DNA of 64,000 nucleotides from the NCBI RefSeq assembly GCF_013377235.1, contig NZ_CP016226.1, positions 1,240,001-1,304,000 on the forward strand. Reading direction: 5' to 3'. The position numbers were made by a program, and so were the translations under genes. The notes below the pieces were generated by a model. It made no database searches, was not told where the DNA came from, and worked only from the letters and a program-made list of their open reading frames with translations. Positions within the stretch are counted from its first letter, which is position 1; each line of letters opens with the position of its first letter. The stretch comes from Mannheimia varigena (lineage in GTDB: Bacteria > Pseudomonadota > Gammaproteobacteria > Enterobacterales > Pasteurellaceae). Positions 10,691 to 21,594 of this stretch are shown here, piece after piece.

Positions 10691-10743
10691 CCCCTTGATA
10701 AGCGATAATGCCCCATAATTTTGCCCATAAAAAGGAAAAAATA

Positions 10744-11697
10744 ATGAGCCAAGAATTTTTAGATTTTGAAATGCCGATTGCCGAACTTGAGGCTAAAATT
10801 GAATCTTTACGAGCAGTAAGCGAACAAGATGATAAAATTGATCTTGATGATGAAATCAAGCGTTTACAAAAGAAAAGCGAAGAATTAACCAAGAAAACCT
10901 TTGCCAACCTTGATGCGTGGCAGATTTCCCGTATGGCACGCCACCCAAATCGTCCATACACGCTAGATTATATCGAGCAAATTTTCACCGAATTTGATGA
11001 GCTGGCTGGCGATCGTGCATTTGCGGATGACAAGGCGATTGTCGGCGGTATTGCTCGCTTAGACGGCCGCCCGGTGATGATTATCGGTCATCAGAAAGGT
11101 CGTACGGTAAAAGAGAAGGTAAAACGTAACTTCGGTATGCCTGCACCGGAAGGTTATCGTAAAGCCTTACGCTTAATGGAAATGGCAGAGCGTTTTAATA
11201 TGCCGATTATTACCTTTATTGATACGCCTGGAGCTTATCCGGGTATTGGGGCAGAAGAGCGCGGTCAATCAGAAGCGATCGCTCGCAACTTGCGTGAAAT
11301 GTCGCAACTTTCTGTGCCTGTAATTTGTACTGTCATTGGCGAAGGTGGCTCAGGCGGTGCTTTAGCTATCGGTGTGGGCGATAAAGTCAATATGTTGCAA
11401 TATTCAACCTACTCAGTTATTTCCCCTGAAGGCTGTGCCTCTATTCTGTGGAAAAGTGCGGATAAAGCCTCAACCGCTGCAGAAGTAATGGGTTTAACTG
11501 CACCTCGCTTAAAAGAGTTAGAATTGATTGATAATATCGTTCCAGAACCATTGGGTGGAGCTCATCGCAATGTTGAGGAAATTGGACAAAATCTTAAACA
11601 ACGCATTTTGGAAGATTTAGCAGAGTTAGACCAGCTTAATAAAGATGATTTATTAGAACGTCGTTATCAACGCTTAATGAACTACGGCTACGTTTAA
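10744..11697 (+). CDS. accA: Acetyl-CoA carboxylase carboxyltransferase subunit alpha
   Basis: A 317-residue subunit that, with AccD, moves carboxyl from biotin carrier protein to acetyl-CoA, the first step of fatty-acid synthesis. The carboxyltransferase core includes [25 protein letters not shown] and [11 protein letters not shown], all invariant in the family. The ATG at 10744 has an AAGGA site and yields the family start MSQEFLDFE; an ATG at 10708 lacks one. It is placed after ftsP with no terminator seen between them. Confidence 0.96.
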   Translation: MSQEFLDFEMPIAELEAKIESLRAVSEQDDKIDLDDEIKRLQKKSEELTKKTFANLDAWQISRMARHPNRPYTLDYIEQIFTEFDELAGDRAFADDKAIVGGIARLDGRPVMIIGHQKGRTVKEKVKRNFGMPAPEGYRKALRLMEMAERFNMPIITFIDTPGAYPGIGAEERGQSEAIARNLREMSQLSVPVICTVIGEGGSGGALAIGVGDKVNMLQYSTYSVISPEGCASILWKSADKASTAAEVMGLTAPRLKELELIDNIVPEPLGGAHRNVEEIGQNLKQRILEDLAELDQLNKDDLLERRYQRLMNYGYV

Positions 11698-11710
11698 TCG
11701 ATTTTTAAGA

Positions 11711-11759
11711 GCAAAGCGGTAAGATTTTTGTAAAAATTTGCAAAATCTTACCGTTTTGC
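11711..11759 (+). terminator. Hairpin after accA built from degenerate uptake-signal arms
   Basis: Inverted arms CGGTAAGATTTT (11717-11728) and its complement (11742-11753) pair perfectly, with GCAAAG/TTTTGC extending the stem. The T tail is poor, so termination is tentative. Confidence 0.5.
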
Positions 11760-11795
11760 ATTAAGGAAACAAAAAGATAAAAGTGATTTGAAAAA

Positions 11796-11871
<76 letters not shown>

Positions 11872-11897
11872 ATATAGACAGGTTCTAACGAGGGGGA

Positions 11898-11925
11898 ATT
11901 ATAGCGATTTCTTTTCCGACTTCAA
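11898..11925 (-). promoter_or_regulatory. Promoter of the solitary tRNA-Thr
   Basis: On the minus strand TTGAAG (11920-11925) and TATAAT (11898-11903) are separated by 16 bases. Transcription would start about 20 bases before the tRNA. Confidence 0.75.
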
Positions 11926-11985
11926 CCCTCACGCCATTCAAATGACTAAAAATAGCACACATTGAGCTTTTAAAGGAGCAAGCAA

Positions 11986-12846
11986 ATGAAAAACATACTT
12001 TCTATTCAATCTCACGTTGTCTATGGCTACGCTGGCAACAAAGCGGCAACCTTTCCAATGCAGCTTTTAGGGGTTGATGTTTGGGCATTAAACACAGTGC
12101 AATTTTCTAACCATACTCAATATGGGAAATGGGGCGGAATGGTAATGCCAAAAGAACAGATTGGCAGCATTGTAGAGGGAATTCACAATATCGATGAACT
12201 TCATCGCTGCGATGCGGTATTATCAGGCTACATTGGCTCTGCAGAACAAGTTGAAGAAATCATCAATGCATTCCATAAAGTAAAAGCGGAAAATCCTAAT
12301 GCGATCTACATTTGCGACCCTGTAATGGGACACCCTGATAAAGGTTGCATCGTGGCAGATGGAGTAAAAGAAGGCTTAATCAATCTAGCAATGGCACAAG
12401 CTGATATCATCACACCAAATTTAGTGGAATTACGAGAGCTCACAGGCTTAACCGTAGAAAATTTCGAACAAGCCTTAGAAGCCGTAAAAGTGATTTTAAC
12501 TAAAGGTCCGAAAAAAGTGCTAGTAAAACATTTAAGCCGTGTAGGTAAAGATAGCAATAAATTTGAAATGTTACTGGCAAACCAAGACGGCATTTGGCAC
12601 ATCAGCCGCCCACTTTATCACTTCGACAAAGAACCAGTGGGCGTAGGCGACTTAACTGCCGGCTTATTTGTAGCGAACTTATTAAATGGGAAATCAGATC
12701 TGGAAGCCTTTGAGCATACTGCCAATGCCGTAAATGAAGTAATGGAACAAACCTCAAAATCAGGCTTGTACGAACTCCAAATTATTCGCTCACGGGATTT
12801 AATCGTTAATCCACAATGTAATTATAAAGCTGTAAAAATTGCTTAA
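11986..12846 (+). CDS. pdxY: Pyridoxal kinase PdxY
   Basis: A 286-residue ribokinase-fold kinase that phosphorylates pyridoxal in the B6 salvage pathway. It shows the N-terminal [18 protein letters not shown] substrate loop, CDPVMGH, the ITPNLVEL region and the C-terminal [10 protein letters not shown] anion hole containing the catalytic Asp. The ribosome binding site AAGGAG lies seven to eight bases before the ATG. It is a single-gene unit closed by the hairpin at 12875. Confidence 0.95.
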   Translation: MKNILSIQSHVVYGYAGNKAATFPMQLLGVDVWALNTVQFSNHTQYGKWGGMVMPKEQIGSIVEGIHNIDELHRCDAVLSGYIGSAEQVEEIINAFHKVKAENPNAIYICDPVMGHPDKGCIVADGVKEGLINLAMAQADIITPNLVELRELTGLTVENFEQALEAVKVILTKGPKKVLVKHLSRVGKDSNKFEMLLANQDGIWHISRPLYHFDKEPVGVGDLTAGLFVANLLNGKSDLEAFEHTANAVNEVMEQTSKSGLYELQIIRSRDLIVNPQCNYKAVKIA

Positions 12847-12874
12847 TTGAAATTGTAAAATATTAATAGAAATC

Positions 12875-12915
12875 GACCGCTTGTAATGAATTTCTCATCA
12901 CAAGCGGTCTTTTTT
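12875..12915 (+). terminator. Terminator of pdxY formed by inverted uptake signals
   Basis: GACCGCTTGT (12875-12884) and ACAAGCGGTC (12900-12909) pair perfectly and are followed by six T. This is a clear case of a facing uptake-signal pair forming a rho-independent terminator. Confidence 0.85.
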
Positions 12916-13017
12916 ATTTCGTTTTTTGCGATTTGTTAATGGTATTACGTATATTCATACGATAATGGGACGTATGCAATACCCCCACAGTTAGAGCGAT
13001 TAGAATGTCTATATAAC

Positions 13018-13047
13018 AAAAAGAGGCATATCTTTCGATATGCCTCT
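13018..13047 (-). terminator. Terminator of the tRNA-tuf operon
   Basis: Perfect 11-bp stem AGAGGCATATC/GATATGCCTCT with a TTTC loop, 25 bases beyond the tuf stop codon, with T residues following on the minus strand. Confidence 0.9.
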
Positions 13048-13071
13048 CTTCTCGTTTATTGCTATCAAATA

Positions 13072-14259
<1,188 letters not shown>

Positions 14260-14370
14260 CTAAAAGCCTCTTAAACAAAAACGGTTACAATGGAACAAAA
14301 GAACCCATTAACCATAATGTAGAAATTAATACTAATTGAAACTTATAGGAAAGAGTGAAGTTAGAAGACG

Positions 14371-14446
14371 TGGTGCTGATAGGCGGATTTGAACCGCCGA
14401 CCTCACCCTTACCAAGGGTGCGCTCTACCAACTGAGCTATATCAGC
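14371..14446 (-). tRNA. tRNA-Thr (anticodon GGT)
   Basis: A 76-base tRNA on the minus strand with acceptor GCTGATA, anticodon stem CACCC/GGGTG around loop TTGGTAA (GGT) and encoded CCA. It is the last tRNA before tuf, equivalent to E. coli thrT. Confidence 0.97.
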
Positions 14447-14449
14447 GCT

Positions 14450-14524
<75 letters not shown>

Positions 14525-14566
14525 TGTTCTAAATTCGTCTGTCCTGCACGATTCAAAAATCAGAAA

Positions 14567-14651
14567 TGGTGGAGGGAGAAGGATTCGAACCTTCGAAGGC
14601 TGAGCCAACAGATTTACAGTCTGCCCCCTTTGGCCGCTCGGGAACCCCTCC
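14567..14651 (-). tRNA. tRNA-Tyr (anticodon GTA)
   Basis: An 85-base class II tRNA on the minus strand with acceptor GGAGGGG, anticodon loop CTGTAAA (GTA), a long variable arm and encoded CCA. Equivalent to tyrU. Confidence 0.97.
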
Positions 14652-14687
14652 ACGATATTTGAATACTTATTTACATTTAAGCAATAA

Positions 14688-14763
<76 letters not shown>

Positions 14764-14791
14764 ATTGCTGTGTCGTAAGCAAGTGATGTGC

Positions 14792-14819
14792 ATTATAGGG
14801 AAATTTTAACGCTGTGCAA
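14792..14819 (-). promoter_or_regulatory. Promoter of the tRNA-tuf operon
   Basis: On the minus strand TTGCAC (14814-14819), a 16-base spacer and a perfect TATAAT (14792-14797). Upstream DNA is strongly A/T-rich with A and T tracts, as in UP elements of stable-RNA promoters. Confidence 0.88.
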
Positions 14820-15009
14820 GTATTTTTTAAAAAAAATTTGAAAAAATCAATCTTTCGACTTTTAAATATACAAAATGGCTATTTTTTGTAAAAAACAGGC
14901 GATTTTATGTCAATATATACGGAAAAAGTAGCTTATATATTGTATAGTTACGCCCTTAATTTAAGCATTAAACTGATTAATTCATTATCAAAAAATTGAG
15001 ATTTTGGCT

Positions 15010-15960
15010 ATGAGCCTTGAAAAAAACACAAAAATTACTCCTTTTCTCACTTTTGATCGTCAACAATGGGCAGATTTGCGCAAATCTGTGCCATTAAAGC
15101 TCACCGAGCAAGATTTAAAACCATTATTAGGCTTTAATGAAGATCTTTCTTTAGAAGAAGTACGTACTATTTACCTCCCGCTTGCCCGTTTAATTCAATA
15201 CTATATAGAAGAGAATTTAAAACGTCAGACCGTTTTGCACCGTTTTCTTGGCATTGAAACGCCGAAAGTGCCTTATATTATTAGTATTGCCGGCAGTGTT
15301 TCGGTTGGTAAAAGTACCTCTGCCCGTATTTTGCAAGCTCTGCTCTCACATTATCCTAAAGAGAGAAAAGTCGATTTAATTACTACCGATGGTTTTTTAT
15401 ATCCGCTTGCAACGCTTACTGAAAAGAACTTACTAAAGAAAAAAGGCTTTCCGGAATCTTATGATATTCATAGCCTCATTCGCTTTGTATCTGATATTAA
15501 ATCGGGCGAGCGTAATGTGAAAGCCCCCATCTATTCGCATTTAACTTATGACATTATTCCTGATCAATTTAATGTAGTTGATCAACCTGATATTGTGATT
15601 TTAGAAGGATTAAACGTGCTACAAAGCGGAATGAACTACCCTTCCAGCCCACATAATGTATTTGTATCTGATTTTGTGGATTTCTCCATTTATGTTGATG
15701 CTGAAGAAGCACTCCTAAAGAAATGGTATATCAACCGTTTCTTAAAATTCCGCCGCAGTGCCTTTGCTGATCCGAACTCTTATTTCCACCACTATTCAAA
15801 ATTATCGGAACAAGAAGCGATTGAGACTGCCTCAACCATCTGGGAAGAAATTAATGGTTTGAATTTACGCCAAAATATTTTACCGAGCCGTGAACGTGCT
15901 AACCTCATTTTGATAAAAGGGCAAGACCACGCCATTGAAACGGTAAAATTACGCAAATAA
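15010..15960 (+). CDS. coaA: Pantothenate kinase (type I)
   Basis: A 316-residue P-loop kinase for the first, CoA-feedback-regulated step of coenzyme A synthesis. The Walker A motif GSVSVGKST (near residue 98), the ITTDGFLYP substrate motif and the [15 protein letters not shown] regions match E. coli CoaA along the full length. I start at ATG 15010 (MSLEKNTK), with a GAG nine bases upstream; a TTG two codons earlier is possible but unnecessary. coaA beside the thrU-tufB cluster is also the E. coli arrangement. Confidence 0.96.
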   Translation: MSLEKNTKITPFLTFDRQQWADLRKSVPLKLTEQDLKPLLGFNEDLSLEEVRTIYLPLARLIQYYIEENLKRQTVLHRFLGIETPKVPYIISIAGSVSVGKSTSARILQALLSHYPKERKVDLITTDGFLYPLATLTEKNLLKKKGFPESYDIHSLIRFVSDIKSGERNVKAPIYSHLTYDIIPDQFNVVDQPDIVILEGLNVLQSGMNYPSSPHNVFVSDFVDFSIYVDAEEALLKKWYINRFLKFRRSAFADPNSYFHHYSKLSEQEAIETASTIWEEINGLNLRQNILPSRERANLILIKGQDHAIETVKLRK

Positions 15961-15991
15961 TTTAACTTTTTCGACCGCTTGTTATACCTTA

Positions 15992-16026
15992 AAATCCGTT
16001 GAATACAACTCAGCGGATTTTTTATT
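15992..16026 (+). terminator. Terminator of coaA
   Basis: An 11-bp stem (15992-16002 with 16010-16020, one G-T pair) followed by a T-rich tail, 31 bases after the stop. Confidence 0.85.
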
Positions 16027-16098
16027 TAAATCAATGCTTATTCGGCTATTTTTTGGTAAGCTAAGAACTTTGAAAGTGATTGATATTAGGCATAAATA

Positions 16099-16641
16099 AT
16101 GAACAAAAAATTTCTACTTCCTTTAATTCTCTTTTCAGCGTTATCTGTGGCATTTTTGGTTCAACTCGCCCGTAACTCGCAAGGCGATGATCCGAAAAAA
16201 TTAGAATCTGCCCTCATCGGTAAAACCATTCCTAATTTCAGTCTAGAATCTTTACTCGATGAAAAAGAGCAGATTAATCAAAATGTGGTAAAAATAGGCA
16301 AGCCTCGCCTATTAAATGTATGGGCAACGTGGTGTCCAACTTGTTATGCCGAACACGAATACCTTACCGTTTTAGCGAAACAAGGCGTGGAAATTGTTGG
16401 CATTGATTATAAAGATGAGCGTGAAAAAGCCTTAAAATTCTTGGCTAACTATGGCAATCCATATAAAGCAGTGATTTTTGATCCTAAAGGCTCACTCGGC
16501 TTAGATTTAGGCGTTTACGGTGCACCAGAAACCTTTATTATTGATGGCAATGGCGTCATCAAATACCGCCACGCAGGCGATGTAAACGACCAAGTATGGA
16601 ATAACGTACTAAAACCGATTTATGACAAATTAAAAGAGTGA
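16099..16641 (+). CDS. ccmG: Periplasmic thioredoxin CcmG/DsbE
   Basis: A 180-residue membrane-anchored thioredoxin (N-terminal helix about 5-22) with the active site WATWCPTC near residue 77 and the cis-proline region GVYGAPETFIID. It keeps apocytochrome c cysteines reduced for heme attachment. It is the first gene of ccmG-ccmH-ccmI; the stop codon overlaps the ccmH start (TGATG). The ccmA-F genes that usually come before it are not here. Confidence 0.94.
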   Translation: MNKKFLLPLILFSALSVAFLVQLARNSQGDDPKKLESALIGKTIPNFSLESLLDEKEQINQNVVKIGKPRLLNVWATWCPTCYAEHEYLTVLAKQGVEIVGIDYKDEREKALKFLANYGNPYKAVIFDPKGSLGLDLGVYGAPETFIIDGNGVIKYRHAGDVNDQVWNNVLKPIYDKLKE

Positions 16642-17132
16642 TGAAAACAATGAAAAAATTTAGCCTATTCTTTATTTTTGCAAGCTCTGTGGCTATTTCT
16701 GCTCCTGTTGAGCTTCACAAATTTGATAGTCCAAAACAAGAAGCAGATTACCGTGCGTTAATTCAAGAACTACGCTGCCCGCAATGTCAAAACAACAATA
16801 TTGCAGATTCAAATGCGACTATTTCCACCGATATGAGAGCGAAAACATTGGAATTGCTCAAAGAAGGCAAAAGTAAAGACGAAGTGGTGGAGTATATGAT
16901 TGAACGCTACGGCAATTTCGTTACCTACAATCCGCCAATAACCCCTGCGACTATTATGCTTTGGATTCTGCCGTTAATTTTGATTGCGCTAGGGCTTGGC
17001 ATTGTGTTACGCCGCAAAAAAGCGAAGCCGCAAGCGGTCAATTCTTCACAAAATTTTGCAAAACCGACTCAACAATTAAACCAAGATGAGCAAGATCGTC
17101 TTAACCAAATTTTAAATAAGGACAACAAATGA
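16641..17132 (+). CDS. ccmH: Cytochrome c-type biogenesis protein CcmH
   Basis: About 163 residues: a signal peptide, the redox motif LRCPQCQNNNIADS (CxxC near residue 46), a membrane helix (about 108-127) and a charged tail. It acts with CcmG in reducing apocytochrome c. The start ATG 16641 overlaps the ccmG stop; an ATG at 16650 would also give a good signal peptide. The C-terminal tail includes residues encoded by an uptake signal (17031-17039), outside the conserved domain. Confidence 0.93.
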   Translation: MKTMKKFSLFFIFASSVAISAPVELHKFDSPKQEADYRALIQELRCPQCQNNNIADSNATISTDMRAKTLELLKEGKSKDEVVEYMIERYGNFVTYNPPITPATIMLWILPLILIALGLGIVLRRKKAKPQAVNSSQNFAKPTQQLNQDEQDRLNQILNKDNK

Positions 17133-18040
17133 GTTTCTGGATAGCCATTATTTTTATTACTCTAATCGTCTGTGTTGTGGCGTTTTATCCTTTACTTAAA
17201 CGGAATAAACAAATTGATGCTGCCAAACGAGATCGCTTAAATAAAGCTTTCTATTTTGATCGCTTAAAAGAAGTGGAAAACGAAGCAAATGAAGGCGTTA
17301 TTGACGATCCTGAACGAACAAAATTAGAGCTACAACAAAATTTATTAGACGACATTCCTGAAACCGCACAGCCAGTGCAGGGCGAAAAATTAAAGCTCGG
17401 CAAGGCGTGGTTTGTTTCGTTGATTTTGTTTGTAGGTGGCATTAGCTTTGCAATTTATAGCAATGTCGGTTCGTGGCTTTCAAACTCAATGCTAGACACT
17501 ACTCACCAAAAATTAGACTATTTTTATGAACGCTTGAAATCGGAAGATAAAAATCCGCTTTCAACCGAAGAGATGAACCAATTTGCGATGGCATTGCGCG
17601 TTGATTTGCAGAAAAATCCAAACGATGATCAGAAATGGTATATGCTCGGGCAAATCGGTATGGCGTTAGATGACGGTCAATTAGCTCACGATGCGTTTAG
17701 CAAAGCCGCTCAGCTAAAACCTGATAATTTAGCTTACAAATTAAGCCACGCTCAGCTTCTACTTTTCTCCGAAGCACCGGAAGATAAAACACAGGGCGAA
17801 ACAGTATTAAAAGAGATTATCCGTCAAGATCACACCAATTTTGATGCCTTAAGCCTACTTGCTTTCCACTCGTTTGAAAAAGAAGATTTTAAAATGGCGG
17901 CGATGACGTGGGGAATGATGTTAAAGCTCTTGCCAGATGAAGATCCTCGTAAAGTTACGGTTGAGCGTAGTTTTAATATGGCATTATCAAATTTGAGCGA
18001 AGCCGAAAAACAAGAATTGCAAAAAGGTGGCCAAAAATGA
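17129..18040 (+). CDS. ccmI: Cytochrome c-type biogenesis protein CcmI
   Basis: A 303-residue protein with two membrane helices (about 3-20 and 93-113) and a periplasmic tetratricopeptide-repeat region (about 155-290). CcmI presents apocytochrome c to the heme lyase CcmFH. It overlaps ccmH by four bases (ATGA) and mog by four bases, indicating translational coupling along the operon. Confidence 0.92.
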   Translation: MSFWIAIIFITLIVCVVAFYPLLKRNKQIDAAKRDRLNKAFYFDRLKEVENEANEGVIDDPERTKLELQQNLLDDIPETAQPVQGEKLKLGKAWFVSLILFVGGISFAIYSNVGSWLSNSMLDTTHQKLDYFYERLKSEDKNPLSTEEMNQFAMALRVDLQKNPNDDQKWYMLGQIGMALDDGQLAHDAFSKAAQLKPDNLAYKLSHAQLLLFSEAPEDKTQGETVLKEIIRQDHTNFDALSLLAFHSFEKEDFKMAAMTWGMMLKLLPDEDPRKVTVERSFNMALSNLSEAEKQELQKGGQK

Positions 18041-18636
18041 CCGCTTGTTTAAGTAAAGAAAAGTTGAAAATCGGCTTGGTGTCGGTTTCCGACCGTGCCT
18101 CGCAGGGCGTGTATCAAGATCAGGGCATTCCCGAATTAGAAGCATGGCTGCGTGCTGCTATTATTGGCGAATTTGAAGTAGAAACTCGCTTAATTCCCGA
18201 TGAACAGGTAGAGATTGAACAAACGCTGATTGAGTTAGTGGACGTTCACGCCTGCCATTTGGTGCTCACCACCGGCGGCACCGGCCCGGCAAAACGAGAT
18301 GTAACGCCAGACGCTACCCTTGCCATCGCCCACCGTGAAATGCCAGGTTTTGGCGAGCAAATGCGACAAGTGAGCCTACATTTCGTGCCGACTGCCATTC
18401 TCTCTCGCCAAGTGGGTGTCATCCGCCACGAGAGTTTAATTCTCAACTTGCCGGGACAGCCTAAAGCGATCAAAGAAACCCTCGAAGGCGTGAAAGATGA
18501 AAACGGCAAAGTGTTGGTAAAAGGCATTTTTAGTGCCGTGCCGTACTGCTTGCAACTGTTAAGCGAGATTTATATAGAAACTAACCCTCAAGTGTGCGAA
18601 AGTTTCCGCCCGAAAGCAGCTCGCAGAGAAAAATAG
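18037..18636 (+). CDS. mog: Molybdopterin adenylyltransferase
   Basis: A 199-residue MogA/MoaB-fold enzyme that adenylates molybdopterin before molybdenum insertion. The family motifs LVLTTGGTGPAKRDVTPDAT (residues about 69-88) and LILNLPGQPKAIKE are clear. The start codon overlaps the ccmI stop, and an uptake signal (18039-18048) encodes the first residues after Met (TACL). This links molybdoenzyme and cytochrome c maturation, both needed for anaerobic respiration. Confidence 0.95.
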   Translation: MTACLSKEKLKIGLVSVSDRASQGVYQDQGIPELEAWLRAAIIGEFEVETRLIPDEQVEIEQTLIELVDVHACHLVLTTGGTGPAKRDVTPDATLAIAHREMPGFGEQMRQVSLHFVPTAILSRQVGVIRHESLILNLPGQPKAIKETLEGVKDENGKVLVKGIFSAVPYCLQLLSEIYIETNPQVCESFRPKAARREK

Positions 18637-18642
18637 GAATAA

Positions 18643-18984
<342 letters not shown>

Positions 18985-19046
18985 TTTGCAAAAAATCTTG
19001 TAAAATTGACCGCTTGTATAGACATAATATGTCTGAATAATCAAAT

Positions 19047-19065
19047 GGGCGTACAACGTACGCCC
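19047..19065. repeat. Small GGGCG...CGCCC hairpin upstream of lspA
   Basis: GGGCGTAC (19047-19054), loop AAC, GTACGCCC (19058-19065). It resembles hairpins at 33419-33438 and 39651-39673 in arm sequence and placement between genes. There is no T-run, so it is not a typical terminator. Confidence 0.6.
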
Positions 19066-19083
19066 CTAAATTTGGAAAATGAA

Positions 19084-19563
19084 ATGAAAACAGGATTAAA
19101 ATTCCTTTGGATTAGTGTAGTAACCATTATTATTGATCTTTGGTCAAAATATATCGTGGTACAACATTTTGAATTTGGCGAAAGTATTAATATCTTGCCT
19201 ATTTTTAACTTAACTTATGCACGCAATTATGGTGCAGCTTTTAGTTTTCTCGCTGATCATTCCGGCTGGCAAAAATATTTCTTCTTAGGGCTGGCAATTG
19301 TGATTTCCCTCGCCTTAGTTGTGGCATTATGGAAAAATCAAGCGGTCAAAAAATTAGAAAATTCTGCGTATGCCTTAATTATCGGCGGTGCAATTGGTAA
19401 TGCGATTGACCGTGCTTATAACGGCTATGTAGTGGATTTTCTCCATTTTTATTGGGATATTTACCATTATCCTGTCTTTAATGTGGCGGATATTGCTATC
19501 TGTGTGGGGGCAGGCTTACTGATTTTAGAAGCCTTTATAACGAAAAAAGAAAAGACAAAGTAA
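19084..19563 (+). CDS. lspA: Lipoprotein signal peptidase
   Basis: A 159-residue inner-membrane aspartic protease that removes prolipoprotein signal peptides. It has four membrane helices and the catalytic aspartates in GGAIGNAIDRAYNGYVVDF and FNVADIAICVG. I start at ATG 19084 (MKTGLKFLW); the open frame extends upstream to 19006 but that extra stretch is encoded by an uptake signal and hairpin. Followed ten bases later by ispH. Confidence 0.95.
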   Translation: MKTGLKFLWISVVTIIIDLWSKYIVVQHFEFGESINILPIFNLTYARNYGAAFSFLADHSGWQKYFFLGLAIVISLALVVALWKNQAVKKLENSAYALIIGGAIGNAIDRAYNGYVVDFLHFYWDIYHYPVFNVADIAICVGAGLLILEAFITKKEKTK

Positions 19564-19573
19564 GAGTGATTAA

Positions 19574-20518
19574 ATGAAAGTTTTATTAGCAAACCCTCGT
19601 GGTTTCTGTGCCGGCGTAGATAGAGCAATTTCGATTGTGGAACTCGCATTAGAAATTCACGGAGCCCCGATTTACGTTCGCCACGAAGTGGTTCACAACA
19701 AATTTGTGGTGGACGGTTTAAAAGCGAAAGGGGCGATTTTCGTGGAAGAATTGGACGAAGTACCGGACGATGCGATTGTGATTTTCTCCGCTCACGGAGT
19801 GTCTCAAGCGGTTCGTCAAGAAGCGAAAAATCGTGGTTTAAAAGTATTTGATGCGACTTGTCCGCTAGTAACCAAAGTGCATATGCAAGTGGCTCGTGCC
19901 AGCAAAAAGGGGACAAAAGCGATCTTGATCGGTCACGAAGGCCACCCAGAGGTGATCGGCACGATGGGGCAATATAGCAACGAAGAGGGCGGCATTTATT
20001 TGGTGGAATCGGTGGAAGATATTGCCAATCTGCCTGTATCGAACAACGATGAACTCACTTTTATGACCCAAACTACGCTTTCCATTGATGATACTATCGG
20101 CGTGATTGATGTGTTAAAAGAGAAATACCCTGCGATTCAAGGTCCTCGCAAAAACGATATTTGCTATGCCACCACCAACCGCCAACACGCGGTGCGTGAA
20201 TTAGCGGAACAATCTCAGCTAGTGCTTGTAGTGGGCTCGAAAAATTCATCTAACTCAAACCGTTTAGCGGAACTCGCTTCTCGAATGGGCGTGATGTCAA
20301 AACTGATTGATGGCCCGCAAGATATTGACCCTGCTTGGCTAGAGGGCGTGAAAACCATCGGCATTACCGCAGGTGCGTCTGCCCCTGAAGTGTTGGTACA
20401 ATCGGTTATTTCACACTTAAAAACATTGGGCGTTACGGAAGTGGAAACCCTTGAGGGCAATGAAGAAGATGTGGTGTTTGAAGTACCGAAAGAACTCCGT
20501 ATTAAAGAGGTAAAATAA
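19574..20518 (+). CDS. ispH: 4-hydroxy-3-methylbut-2-enyl diphosphate reductase
   Basis: A 314-residue [4Fe-4S] enzyme making IPP and DMAPP in the last step of the MEP isoprenoid pathway. Cluster cysteines are in [15 protein letters not shown] (Cys12), [12 protein letters not shown] and [11 protein letters not shown]. Other hallmarks are HEVVHN and GHEGHPEV. Its TAA overlaps the sdhE ATG by one base. Confidence 0.97.
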   Translation: MKVLLANPRGFCAGVDRAISIVELALEIHGAPIYVRHEVVHNKFVVDGLKAKGAIFVEELDEVPDDAIVIFSAHGVSQAVRQEAKNRGLKVFDATCPLVTKVHMQVARASKKGTKAILIGHEGHPEVIGTMGQYSNEEGGIYLVESVEDIANLPVSNNDELTFMTQTTLSIDDTIGVIDVLKEKYPAIQGPRKNDICYATTNRQHAVRELAEQSQLVLVVGSKNSSNSNRLAELASRMGVMSKLIDGPQDIDPAWLEGVKTIGITAGASAPEVLVQSVISHLKTLGVTEVETLEGNEEDVVFEVPKELRIKEVK

Positions 20519-20766
20519 TGACAGAAATTAACCGCTTTAAACTAGAATGGGAATGCCGTCGTGGTATGCGTGAGCTAGATAAAATGATTATGCCATTTTA
20601 CAAAAATCATTTTGATGGACTTAACGAAACGCAGCAACAAGCCTTCATTGAAATGCTCGGCTACACAGATCCTGAACTCTTTCGTTGGGTGATGCTACAA
20701 GTGCCAGCCCCAACGCCTGAAATTTCAGAGTTAATTGAGTTAATGCGTGCGAAGATCGAACGTTAA
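20518..20766 (+). CDS. sdhE: FAD assembly factor SdhE (YgfY/CptB)
   Basis: An 82-residue helical protein carrying the conserved RRGMRELD motif (residues 14-21). It helps attach FAD covalently to SdhA/FrdA. Translationally coupled to ispH by overlap. Older annotations call this family antitoxin CptB. Confidence 0.92.
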   Translation: MTEINRFKLEWECRRGMRELDKMIMPFYKNHFDGLNETQQQAFIEMLGYTDPELFRWVMLQVPAPTPEISELIELMRAKIER

Positions 20767-20781
20767 ATTAGTCTAATAAAC

Positions 20782-20815
20782 AGAGGGATAAACTCAACTT
20801 TTATTCCTCTTTTAC
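20782..20815. terminator. Bidirectional terminator between sdhE and the methyltransferase gene
   Basis: An 11-bp stem (20782-20792 with 20800-20810, one G-T pair) with a T-rich tail, between convergent genes. Confidence 0.75.
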
Positions 20816-20817
20816 GT

Positions 20818-21441
20818 TTAATCTTCTAGTTTAATAATATGCTGTTGATAAGAAGGTACGTTTTGTATCACCTGCACTTTTTGCTGGTATGTATTCACAT
20901 AATGATCAACCGCAGGCTTGACCAACATATAGTGACGTTGCTTTCCTGCTTCATCAGGCGACCAAAGATAATCATCAAAGCTAATTACTCCCCCTTTCCT
21001 AACCAAACGATGAGCAAGTAACGCATCAAATAACACATCAGGAGCTTCATGAGAGCCATCTACATAGATATAATCAAAATAACCTGCATAGCCATTTGCC
21101 AATAACTCAATCATTTTCTGATGGGAATGACCACGATGTTTATAAAATACTGCACTTAGGGATAACTGTTGGGCTAAGCTAATATTATCCACAAAACGCC
21201 GCTCTACTTCCCCCATATTCCAAACCCCCTGATGCTCAGCACCACCTTCCCAGCTATCTATACAATGAATCTCAACCTGAGGTTGATATTTTAAAGCCTC
21301 TTCCATAAAAAATATGGTTGAACGTCCTTCAAAAGAACCAATCTCTAAAATACGTAACGGCTTAACATATTCAAAAATAGAGACGAGAGAAGGAGTATTA
21401 TGAGTAAACCAGTCAGAGCTAAAAATATATTGGTTAGACAC
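20818..21441 (-). CDS. Class I SAM-dependent methyltransferase, substrate unknown
   Basis: A 207-residue Rossmann methyltransferase of the Methyltransf_24-like group: ILEIGSFEGRSTIFF (motif I), IHCIDSWEGG (motif II), YIYVDGSHEAPDVLFDALLAH and ISFDDYLW. The pattern resembles small O-methyltransferases and glycan-associated methyltransferases; I cannot name the substrate. I choose a GTG start at 21439-21441 because a GGAGG ribosome binding site ends five bases before it; the frame stays open to a TTG at 21453, but that codon is the first part of the binding site itself. Confidence 0.8.
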   Translation of the reverse strand: MSNQYIFSSDWFTHNTPSLVSIFEYVKPLRILEIGSFEGRSTIFFMEEALKYQPQVEIHCIDSWEGGAEHQGVWNMGEVERRFVDNISLAQQLSLSAVFYKHRGHSHQKMIELLANGYAGYFDYIYVDGSHEAPDVLFDALLAHRLVRKGGVISFDDYLWSPDEAGKQRHYMLVKPAVDHYVNTYQQKVQVIQNVPSYQQHIIKLED

Positions 21442-21594
21442 ATTTACCTCCAATTAAATCGTAATAATATCTTACAAATTACGAATCTTATCAGAAATTT
21501 TACTGCTTTTTATATGAAATCATTGATTTATTTTCTATTTTTGTTTAATGTATGCCGATTTTCTTTTCCCTAATTTCAAACAATGAGGCATATT

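Noticed and set aside
19006..19083. N-terminal extension of LspA
   Set aside because: The extra codons are encoded by an uptake signal and a hairpin, with no start signal; the conserved protein begins at 19084.
20518..20766. Antitoxin CptB of a toxin-antitoxin pair
   Set aside because: The RGMRELD protein is SdhE; no CptA-type toxin follows.
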